Source of the DNA: Linderina pennispora
Taxonomy: Eukaryota; Kickxellomycota; Kickxellomycetes; Kickxellales; Kickxellaceae
Length of the DNA stretch: 64,000 nucleotides
Assembly: GCF_002104995.1 (NCBI RefSeq)
Contig: NW_024468249.1
Location: 744,001-808,000 of the forward strand
Direction of reading: 5' to 3'
The position numbers and the translations under genes are program-made. The notes under the pieces were generated by a model. The model made no database searches. It had not been told where the DNA came from and saw only the letters and a list, made by a program, of their open reading frames with translations. The stretch's first letter is position 1, and each line of letters starts with the position of its first letter. Shown here piece after piece: positions 23,843-32,671 of the stretch.

Positions 23843-26267
23843 ATGTCCACTCAGTCCCGGGTTTCCTCCTTTATCTTCAACATCCTAGGCAAACCAAAGG
23901 TCAAAAAAATCAACGACATCAGTGCGCCGTTCAATGTCAAGCACGACATGCACATCAGCATCGAGGACATTGACGATGTGCTCAAGGTAACGTATCCAAT
24001 TGTTGCATTGCGCGCTGCGTGTCCTTTTTTCTCTCTCCTAGACGCAACAGCATGCGCTGCTGCTGGAATATGCAGCATGTGTCACTTTCCGATTCCCATC
24101 TGGTTCTACCGAAAATCCCTTGGGGACACTTTCGACGAACGGTGGCCCAGTGAAATGGGCCCTCAAATCTGCTGCGCCGGTCGCTCAAAAGGGACCTTTT
24201 TTGGCTCGTTTGCAGCCTATAAATATGCAGCTTTGTTTCTGCTATGTGGGTAACAGAGCGACTATTGGTTCGCAATTGGGCCAGAAAGACCCAAAGGGGA
24301 TATGCGGCTTTTCCCAAATGCGTTCCAGCATGTTCCGAAGATCAGATGTATAAAAGGAACGCGCTAACCACCAGGTAGCATGTTGTAGTATATGCCAGAT
24401 GCTCTTAAGCAGTACATTGGCCCTCAGAAAACACCGTCGGTTTCCTCCACAGCAGTAATGACAGACCGGAACACCCAGTCCCCCAAGGCGGACTCGAGCA
24501 CCAGCTCCCCGCGCACACCAATATACGAGGAAATGACGACAAAGCACGATAACGATCGTGTCGGCGCTTTGAAAAGCCGGGCCAGCGCAGCAAGCCTTGG
24601 CAGCGACTCTGCAGGCAACAGCAAAATCACCGGCCACTCGTCTGCAGACACAGCTGGACCAGATCAGGACCCAGCACCCGTACCACCAGCAGGCGCAGCA
24701 GAAGCAACAGCAACCGCAGCAGCGGACAGCCAGCGCAGCGTCGTCGACCAAGTCCTATGCGCACCTTTACTGGCACAGGTGAACTCGCGCGAGCAGGTGC
24801 GGCTGCAGCACATCCAGCATGCGCGCCAGATGCTCAGCGGCCGGGGCGGCGACTCTCCGGGATCAAGCGGATCGATGGTTACGCCTGTCACACCCGATAT
24901 GCCCGCATCAGTGTCGCAGCCGCAGCCTCGAGTACGTGAAAAACACATCGCCCTCTGGTAGCGACGCCATGCCCAGCAGCCCGCAGTCAGCCAAGGCGCG
25001 CATGTATGGCGTGGAGGGAGTGGGCACTGGCAACAGCGAGGGCCTGGTATCGCGGTCAGTCGAGGGAGAGAAGGGACAGTGGCTGCAGCGCCAGTCGTCG
25101 TTTGGGTCCACCCACAGCCTTCACGGCACCCGGTCTCCGGATCTGAGTGTTGGTGCCGGCTCAAGCACGCACCACACGCCAACGCTGCTCGGAGCAGAGC
25201 CGCCAAAGCTCGCCACAGACATCCCTACAGCCGAGCGGCAGGTGACGCTGGCGCATCCGAGCGGCAGCAAAAAATACCAGCGTACGCAGGGTGGTGAGAA
25301 GCATCTGCTGGACGAGCCATCGGCCTCCGTGGCTGCATCCTCCTCGCTAACCAGCCCACCTGAGTCGTCGTCGGGACACAAGGCGTCGCGGATAAACTAC
25401 GGTGAGCTGGAGCCGTTTGCGGAGGGCGAGTCCGGGATGGTATACAAGACAACAAACAAGAAAAACAACCGGCAAGTCGCAATCAAGGTGATCCCGAAGA
25501 CGGCCAAGGCGCGGTACCGCAAGCTGCGGACAGAGCTAAAGATCCTGAGGCGCGTGCGGTCGCACCACGTCGTGCGGTTCTACGAGTACTTGGCGGTGGA
25601 TGATTCTGTGTGGATTGTCTACGAGTACATGGGCGGTGGATCCCTGGCAGATCTCCTCGAGGGATACCCGACCCTGCGCATTCCCGAGCCTGTCGTGACG
25701 TACGTAATCAACGAGGTTCTCTCTGCGCTGGCGTACCTGCACGAGCGTAGCATCGTACACTGCGAAATCTACAGCGACAACATCTTGATTGGCACCAATG
25801 GCCATGTCAAATTGTCGGACTTTAGCAGCGCCGTGCATTTGACAGCGGACCAAAAATCTGTACACAAGTCTACGCTGGGCGCAGTCTACTGGATGGCACC
25901 CGAATTGGCCAAGGGATCCGGGTATGCGCCGAGCACTGATGTGTGGGCGCTGGGCGCAACTGTCTACGAGATGATCGAGGGCCACCCACCGTACGAGGAG
26001 TACCCAGAACTGAAGGTGCTAGAACTGGCGTCGACCAAGGGGATGCCTGCGCCATCAGATCCAACGGCGTGGTCGAGGGATCTGGTTGGATTTATGAACC
26101 TATGTTGTACAGTCGGCAGTGCTGAGCGGCCAACTGCGTCGCGGCTGCTGAAGCACCGGCTCCTGGTGGGCCAGGATAGCGCCAGATCCCCGAGGATGCT
26201 GCTGGAATTCAGCAAGCGCCTGGAACTAGAGCTCGAGGACGAGGATGACGACGAAGAAAGCGAATGA
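23843..26267 (+). CDS. PAK/Ste20-family pseudokinase with degenerate CRIB
   Basis: Exon 1 (23843-23988) encodes MSTQSRVSSFIFN and a CRIB-like motif ISAPFNVKHDMHIS. A 400-nt intron (23989-24388, with GCTAAC branch and TTGTAG acceptor) joins it to YMPDALKQYIG, which aligns with the segment after the CRIB in PAKs. A long disordered Ser/Gln linker follows, with one +1 break near 24,930. The kinase domain begins INYGELEPFAEGESGMVY (about 25,393). It keeps VAIK lysine, VWIVYEYMGGGSL and YWMAPEL like PAKs. However, the catalytic loop HRDIKSDN is HCEIYSDN (near 25,758) and DFG is DFS (near 25,820). Loss of the catalytic Asp predicts little or no phosphotransfer. It ends with an acidic tail. The role is probably as a scaffold or decoy in Cdc42/Rac signalling (inference). 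Confidence 0.85.
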
Positions 26268-26391
26268 AGATTGAAGAATAGCAGTGCATCTTCCATATTA
26301 ATGTATCCTTATTTAAGACCATTCGGCTGCTAGCCGCCTACATGCTATGTGCTTGTAGACAGCTGGATGATATCCATGACCAAACCATATG

Positions 26392-27436
26392 CTAAAATAT
26401 CACCCTGCGGCAGTTGTCGGCACCGCACCGACATGTGAAATGATATGCTTCTGGATCGGCGTCGTCGCGATTGCCGTAAGGTCCACCGCCAACCGCTGGA
26501 ACTGGCTGGTAATCAAAAGTGAGCTCCTTGCCAGGCATGATATCGCAGTTCGCAAAGAACGCCAGCTCTGTCATCATAGGATTCAGGTGCGTGACATACG
26601 CGGCAAACGCAGTCAGGTTCGGGTCGCACGAGTGGTTGAAGAACCTCGACACGTTGCCGTAGCGGCGGGCATCAATTGTGTATTCTGGCTGCTCGCCAAT
26701 CGGCACCTCTTTGTCGAGGTCGAAAAGATATGTCATGTCGGAGGTATTGCGGGTGTCGGACTCCTGGAACGTCAGTAGCTCACCTGTGTACCTGCAGATG
26801 TACTGGCCACGGCGGATCGGCTGCTCGGTGCATACTCCCCAGCCCTTCCTCGTCGTGCGGAAGATGGTCAGCTTCAGGTTGCTGCCGCGCTGGATGGCAC
26901 GGTTTGGGCAGTCCTTCGAGCACTTGCACATGTACGAGCACTCGTAGATTCGCGCCATTATAGTCAGGCAATAGCAGCCCGTTCTCGTCGTAGTATGCGT
27001 TCCCGTGCATGCATCCGCATAAAGCCGAGCACTTTGGACCTGTACACGCGCATGGGAAATTGACGGTTGACGGCTGCACCACATCCTTGCCGTACACATA
27101 CGAGTCTGTGTACGTGAAATCGGTCGGGAACCGGTCCTGGTCGACAGCGTTAAGCACAGTTACACGGTGGATGGCAGGTACCGGGAGGATTTGCGAGAGG
27201 TTGAAGCCGATGCGGTAGTCCTTGTACGTCAGCTTGCTTGCCTTCGACTCGTAGTACTTGGCCAGGATATCGGGGCAGTCAGTGTTCTCCTCGGGCTCCC
27301 AGGTGTTGTACTCGTCGGCGTATCCCTTCCATTTAATCAGGTACATGTGCTTCGAGTCCTCGATCCTGTCGTCGAGGATCTGTTCAACCTCGTAGTCGAT
27401 CTCATCCTCGTATGTGGGCGTCGGTGATCTGGACAT
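26392..27436 (-). CDS. CLR4: Histone H3K9 methyltransferase, Clr4/SUV39 type
   Basis: It writes H3K9 methylation, the mark of heterochromatin. The start is [19 protein letters not shown] at 27436. A chromodomain ([20 protein letters not shown]...WEPEEN) reads methylated H3K9. A pre-SET zinc cluster follows ([14 protein letters not shown] ... [14 protein letters not shown]). The SET domain has [30 protein letters not shown] and ELTFDYQP; the post-SET ends [13 protein letters not shown]. One +1 frame change lies near 26,955, just after [10 protein letters not shown]. The length, about 347 residues, is compact compared with S. pombe Clr4 (490). It converges tail-to-tail with the PAK-like gene, with 124 bases between the stops. 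Confidence 0.95.
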
Positions 27437-27950
27437 GGGGGTGGCTTGTGTGGTTTGAGAGTTGGTATTTTGGACAGTGTGGCTAGACGAGCGACAGCAA
27501 TATTTATCTCTGGTAGGACTCGCTGATGACGCTCGGTGGCGGGACTGCGACAACTATGGAAACCCGGATTCACAGACAACAAGGACCGTATGTATCTTCA
27601 TTGACCCAGGCTATTTTGCTGTTCTCCACTCCCGCCCTGTTGTTGTCGTTGGTGCGGATGATTGTCTGCCGCTGCACCTGCTATCGACCGTTGAAAATAA
27701 CGGCAACTCGGAAATGAGCTGGTCATTTTTGCTCGATGAGCGCTTGTTGTTGCCGATTCATCTTTATGCAATAATATCAGCGTCTGAGACGAGAACAGCG
27801 ATCCTCTATTTGCTTGCAAGCCTAGAAAGCGAACCTCCTTGCAGCGCGCACTCTTCAGTCCCTCTTTATTTTCCTGTCCACTATAGCCGTAATTCCAAGT
27901 CTTGTTTCCCTTTCTTCGTCTTTATTTTCTGTAACTCGTCTAATTTCATA
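27437..27950. promoter_or_regulatory. Divergent promoter region, Clr4 / Erf4
   Basis: About 514 bases separate two ATGs facing away from each other, so both promoters must lie here. A long T/C-rich leader (about 27,840-27,950) precedes the Erf4 ATG. No gene is seen inside. Confidence 0.5.
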
Positions 27951-29142
27951 ATGTCCAACATTGACAGCGCGTCGGAGCAGTGGTCGTTTGAAAATTTCGG
28001 ACAGAGCACAGACTCGGGATATCCGCTACGCAACAGCAACGAGAGTCACAAAACCGACACACCGCCGACTGTCAGTGGTCCTAAGCAGCGCCGGAACAAC
28101 TCCCTTCGCCTGCAAGCACCACCACAACAACACAGCAGACCCAGCCTACATCTCTACCACGCGTCCTGAGCGGTACCAGCGTGCGTGCCTTGCATTTGCA
28201 GAGCCAGCAGCGGCGGTACAACGAAAGCAGTGGGGCATCGGTGAAGTCAAACCAGTCGTCGATGTACCAGCAAGGCACAGACAGCGCCATGCCTTTGTTT
28301 TATTCGAGCACGACTCAGGTGGACATCAATGCAGTCGAACCGGGCCGTGTATACACGCAGCAGGCAAGACAGAGACACGGAATCGAAGCGCTCGTCAATA
28401 GTGGCGCTGGATAAGGTGGCAGCGCCTGCACGTGCTTATGTACGGGACTCGTCGCCACGCGACTCGATATCATTCCGATGGGCAGTCGTCAGGGACTGCC
28501 AATGCACAGCAGCCGAGGCAGGCGACACCAACTCCGACACTGATAGCCACACCAACGCAGCCAAGGCCGCAGAGTATTATGGTGCTGGGTGGCCCATCAC
28601 AGCAGCACCAGCAGCAGCACCAGCAGCATCAGAACCAGCAGCATCAGAACCAACAGCATCAGAACCAGCACCAGCAACATCCGCTGCAGCAGCGGGCGGA
28701 TGATGAAGGCGTGAAAAAGACCTACGGACTAGGAAACACAGATAGCGCCTCAAGTAATGCGGTGGAGTTTGCGCAGACACAGCGGATTCGGATTGAGCGC
28801 GACTATTCGACAGGCGACATGCGGCAGTTTTCGTTGGACGTGCCTGTGCAGCTGCAGGGCAGGATCGATGAGCAGAGATTTAAGCGGTTTGTGCGCAGAA
28901 TCAATGGCATGCTGGCTGAGGCCGAGGGCGCGACGCTAAGGAATGTGCTGGAAGGATGCCTGGCATTTGCAACGCTGTATCTGTCGACACTCATAATCAA
29001 GCCGCATTTCCGCAAGACCATTGACCGGATCTCGAGGTTTATTGCACAGGAGAATGAGTCGTTCTTTGCGCCGATGGGCCTGGTGGTGCTGGACCCGCAG
29101 CTCACTGCGTTTATGTTTATTGAGATAGCGCCGTTGAATTGA
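27951..29142 (+). CDS. ERF4: Erf4/GOLGA7-type palmitoyltransferase subunit
   Basis: The C-terminal 115 residues match the Golgin A7/Erf4 domain: RIERDYSTGDMRQFSLDVP, QGRIDEQRFKRFVRRIN, AEAEGATLRNVLEGCLAF, FIAQENESFFAPMGLVVLDP and FIEIAPLN. Family members pair with a DHHC enzyme (Erf2/ZDHHC9) on ER or Golgi membranes to palmitoylate Ras-type GTPases. The N-terminal two thirds, from the ATG at 27951 (MSNIDSASEQWSFENFG), is disordered with a long Gln/His repeat (28,600-28,692). Three or more frame changes occur before about 28,450; the conserved domain itself is unbroken. It is longer than yeast Erf4 (237 residues) or human GOLGA7 (137) because of this linker. Confidence 0.88.
28600..28692 (+). 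repeat. Gln/His-rich codon repeat in Erf4
   Basis: Imperfect CAG/CAC/CAT units encode runs such as QQHQNQQHQNQQHQNQ in the linker before the Erf4 domain. This is a likely length-variable microsatellite-like tract. Confidence 0.8.
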
Positions 29143-29430
29143 CAAAAGCATGAGCCCTTACCAAATAGTTGTGATATGCGATTGGTGGCTTCTGCTGCTT
29201 TCAAATCACATCTCACATCTGTATCCTGTATTGCGGATCATATCCTACCATCCCATCTTTAAAACGCCATCCTTGGAGAGCCTCGCTACCGCCACCACAC
29301 TCTGTGCGTCTGGCACGAATTCTCCCACCCCCTCTCAGGGCGTCTTTATACAATGCTGTCGTGGTGTGCAATAGTGACCGTCTATTCACTTTGCCAGCAA
29401 CTATTATGGCCTGTCACCTTTCCCGGTCTA
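29143..29430. other. Erf4 3' flank, nothing recognised
   Basis: Stop codons are frequent in all frames. It probably holds the Erf4 3' untranslated region. Confidence 0.4.
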
Positions 29431-30400
29431 TCAAAGGACTTCTAATCGACAGGTCTGCATGGCTATGTTTTTTGCTCCGTTGCTGCTGTCACCTTTGAAC
29501 TTCACTGGATGTCCCCTTACCAACATCCTCCCAAACAGCGCAATGCTCACCAAACTTAAACATTTGTGCTGCGACTCCAGCCCCAGCTTTGTCCACAGGC
29601 TTTTACTTCATAGGAGCAACAAGACCCTCCAGCACATCCGGCTCAGCTTCAATGTGACCACCAGCCCTATCCTGCCCTGGAAGTGGCCGCGATTCTGTAT
29701 GAGGGCGGGTAACAGTCGACCACGCGCGTAGTGGACACCTCCCTTCAGCTTGGCCGTAGGTTGTCGCTTACTCTAAAGATTCGGCATCCGCTGTTGCGAT
29801 TTCGAAAGATGTTAGGGCAGGACTCGACAATACTGATCCTTCGATTCAGCGGCTTGAGATTTGTGGCGTGTGCATCAAGCTCAAAGACATGCTCGCCATT
29901 ATCAAGAAAAGGCCGTTTCTACTGTGAACAGCACACCTGTTTCAAGCACCCTGCACTAAAACCAAACTCCCTGTGGTATATTTGCCAGCTTGAATTTCGG
30001 GACCATTGACATATCCTAGAAATGATCGTTCTCTTGTCTATTCCCTTGGCACCAGATCTAAATATGCCAAGTACATTTGCTAGAGCACTGATCAAGTTTG
30101 CTCACAAAACTTCGCTTTTGACGCCCTGATTCCAAGGGAACTACCCAGCTTCCGAGCAGGTTGGACCTATTTCAATGCACTTGGACCCGATCCATTTGCT
30201 GGGATGAGATTGTGCATCGACATATGCTGGCTTGTCCCTCATCCAGTGCTTTTGTGCCCAAAGTGACCGCCATTTCTTTGTTACTTACGGAATTGATAAG
30301 CGCATTGTACACCAGTGCAGCCTTGAAAGGTATGCCTTCGTTCAAGCCTACAAAGAGGCACCTGCTGGCACTAGCAGCTGCTAACAACTGAAAATAGGCA
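29431..30400 (+). pseudogene. Decayed RNI/LRR-like gene remnant
   Basis: Short frame segments separated by stops read like a leucine-rich RNI protein: LTKLKHLCCDSSPSFVHRLL, KTLQHIRLSFNVTT, GRRLSLTLKIRHPLLRF, then IQRLEICGVCIKLKDMLAII near 29,840-29,910. The style resembles the long RNI-like gene at 61.7 kb. Unlike the conserved genes here, the frame is broken by in-frame stops as well as shifts and no full-length reading is possible. I read it as a pseudogene. Family resemblance is by eye only. Confidence 0.35.
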
Positions 30401-30705
30401 TGCAATATACTGTCTGCTGACGGCTATAGCAACTTGAGCACCTGTGTGCATGAATGTCTGCCATTAAATGGACATATTCAGCATCTGTGTGCTGCTTGCA
30501 GAAACACAGTGTCTCACCGCCCAAAGCCCAGTCCCACCGCTCTCTTGCTAGCTGGAATCGGAGTTCTTCATCAGTCATGATTTTCCACATGCACACCTGG
30601 GTTCCAGCCTCTTCGCCTCCCAAGGTAACCAGGCGATCACTAGCTTGTTTGCGTTTTCATTCACCTCCTGCGCCACACCACAATTGGCTCTCTCTGTCTC
30701 GCGGT
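30401..30705. other. Intergenic upstream of small orphan gene
   Basis: No gene seen. An inverted CCAAT box (ATTGG) lies at about 30,683-30,687, just before the TATA box. Confidence 0.4.
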
Positions 30706-30714
30706 TATAAAAAG
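30706..30714 (+). promoter_or_regulatory. TATA box with upstream CCAAT
   Basis: TATAAAAAG is followed by a long pyrimidine-rich stretch to about 30,840 and the ATG at 30924. The ATTGG about 20 bases upstream strengthens the promoter call. Confidence 0.55.
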
Positions 30715-30923
30715 CGCTTGCATTCTGCGCAGCTCTCTGCTGCTCTTTATTTTCACTACTAGACCGCTATTCTCCGCTTCAACTTCTTTGCTTCTCTGCA
30801 CGGTTCACTACTTTATCTTTACTTGCAGTAGACTGTTTGAGCTGTCCATTTGTACTCACATATCCAACTCTGCAGTACTTGCTTGGCGTTTCCTGTCTGC
30901 ATTAACCGTCCATAGAACACGAT

Positions 30924-31385
30924 ATGGCTGACCAACCTTCCAACACCTCGAGCCCATCACCTCTTGGCTCGTCATCGTCAGGATTTAGCTTTACACTCCC
31001 TGACAAGTCCTCCCGCCCGAAAAATATTCCTGGAATAAACATTTCGCTGCCCACAAGGAAGCAAATGGATATTAACCGCGTCTATGCTCGTGATGCTAAG
31101 AAGCTACAGTGCGCTGATCAGGAGGATCTGGATAAATACCAAGATATTCTTGTAGAGTATATGGACATGTTTGATGCTATGCTTGAAGAAGGGGCAACAG
31201 TTTTAGATGTGCTCACCGGTGTGTACAAAATGCCTTTGAAAACTACATCGACGGTAGACAGGCTGATTCTCGAAGCGATCAACATTTGGCACATAAAGAA
31301 GACAAATGAGCAAGGGAACCGGCTTAAAGATTTCAAGTCTATGAGGAAGATAGCACCGGTAAAGAAGAAGCAGGGCAAGGAATGA
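30924..31385 (+). CDS. Small hypothetical protein, 153 residues
   Basis: I do not recognise this protein. It is an intact frame with a good promoter in front, unlike most genes around it. Residues 1-35 are Ser/Pro-rich and disordered; 36-50 read PGINISLPTRKQMDINRVY. The middle is acidic and helical (DLDKYQDILVEYMDMFDAML), and the C-terminus is strongly basic (IAPVKKKQGKE). There is no signal peptide or membrane segment. The pattern suggests a small helical adaptor or nucleic-acid-associated protein; function unknown. Confidence 0.7.
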   Translation: MADQPSNTSSPSPLGSSSSGFSFTLPDKSSRPKNIPGINISLPTRKQMDINRVYARDAKKLQCADQEDLDKYQDILVEYMDMFDAMLEEGATVLDVLTGVYKMPLKTTSTVDRLILEAINIWHIKKTNEQGNRLKDFKSMRKIAPVKKKQGKE

Positions 31386-31827
31386 GCTGTGCGTTGTTTT
31401 TTCAGCTGCCAATAAATGCTGGTGCATGGCGTGTTCATAGGTGCCTGTGGCTGATGAATATGTTTTAGAATGTGGAGTGACATGTCATTGGGTGACGTGG
31501 ACAGTGCATTTGGCTGAGAAGAGCTGCAAGAGATGGCCGCTGGGCTGATTGCATTGCATTGCCACAGACCCAAGCAGAACTGTAGCTGGAGTTCTGGCAA
31601 GGTGGCGGCCCAGCTACCCTTGAGGTCCCAGCGGTGCGGATCCATGGACCTGGTCGCTGGATCTGTGCCTTGTCCCAAAGCTACCCAGCCTCAATCCGAT
31701 CTGGCGATACGGTGATTTTGCCCAGTAGCGCTGCCAAGCCGCCGGACTGGTTCAATGACGATTGGAATTGCTTCTATTCTCTTCTTTCTTCAAGCATTCC
31801 TCATTATTGTTTCAATTTTTCTTGCAG
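31386..31827. other. Promoter region of SRP receptor beta, possible 5' UTR intron
   Basis: No gene is seen. A T/C-rich run ends TTTTTCTTGCAG directly before the ATG at 31828, which looks like a splice acceptor. A 5' untranslated intron is possible. Confidence 0.4.
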
Positions 31828-32613
31828 ATGGCCGACGCAACCCCTGACGCTTCGAGCAATTTCGGGACACTCGCACTGGTGCTCACGCTCGCTGTGGCAG
31901 TGCTGGGTCTTGTCGGGTTCTACGTCCTTCAGCAGCGCTCAAATGCGCTCAGCAATCAAAGCGCCTTGGGCATGGCAGCTTCACAAAAGAAACGGAACAC
32001 GATCGTTCTCACAGGCCCTATGGGAGCCGGCAAAACCGCGCTCTACACGCAGCTAAAGTACAAGAAGCAGCAGCCGACGCAAACGTCGATGGCTGTGAAT
32101 GCCAGCGAGGTGACGGTTGACTCGACGAGGGCGTTTCTGGTTGATGTGCCGGGCCACCAAAAGTTTTTGTTCGACCGGGATGCACAGCTGGCAGGTGCAA
32201 GGGGCGTGGTGTTTGTGGTGGACAGCGTGGCGGTCGCCGACAACGTCAGAGAGACTGCGGAGCAGCTGTACGAGGTTCTGGCGAACAGCAAGGTGCAGGA
32301 GCTGGAGACGCCTGTGCTTGTGGTGTGCAACAAGCAGGATGAGATGGCAGCCCTGACCAACACTCGTGTGCGGAAGCTGCTGGAGGACGAGATTGACAAC
32401 CTGAGGGGATCGCGTCAGGCTGCTCTGGATGCCCTGGGCGACACGGCCGAGGACGATGCGCGGGCAGGCGATTTCCTGGGCTATGACGGCAAAAAGTTCT
32501 CGTTCGACGACATACAGAACGACGTCCAGTTCAACGAGTGCGTGCTGGTGCAGGGCCACGACCTGGGCGGCGTCACGTACGTTGAGAGCTGGATCGGCGA
32601 GGCTCTGTCATAG
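31828..32613 (+). CDS. SRP102: Signal recognition particle receptor, beta subunit
   Basis: This ER membrane GTPase anchors the SRP receptor alpha subunit for co-translational targeting. It is an intact 261-residue frame. An N-terminal membrane segment (LALVLTLAVAVLGLVGFYVL, about residues 15-34) is followed by a small GTPase fold. The P-loop is GPMGAGKTALY (near residue 60), a switch II-like region reads LVDVPGHQKFLF, and the guanine motif is NKQD. The C-terminus ends GVTYVESWIGEALS. Usual length is about 245-270 residues. It converges with Set2, with only 58 bases between the stops. Confidence 0.93.
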   Translation: MADATPDASSNFGTLALVLTLAVAVLGLVGFYVLQQRSNALSNQSALGMAASQKKRNTIVLTGPMGAGKTALYTQLKYKKQQPTQTSMAVNASEVTVDSTRAFLVDVPGHQKFLFDRDAQLAGARGVVFVVDSVAVADNVRETAEQLYEVLANSKVQELETPVLVVCNKQDEMAALTNTRVRKLLEDEIDNLRGSRQAALDALGDTAEDDARAGDFLGYDGKKFSFDDIQNDVQFNECVLVQGHDLGGVTYVESWIGEALS

Positions 32614-32671
32614 TTTCCGGCTTATTCACAGTGTTTTTTTTCTTTCAAAAATGAAGAGCAGAGAAAAGGCT

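Noticed and set aside
24041-24388. Coding exons between the CRIB exon and 24,389
   Set aside because: A direct splice 23,988 to 24,389 gives a continuous CRIB extension; the intervening frames do not align with PAK proteins.
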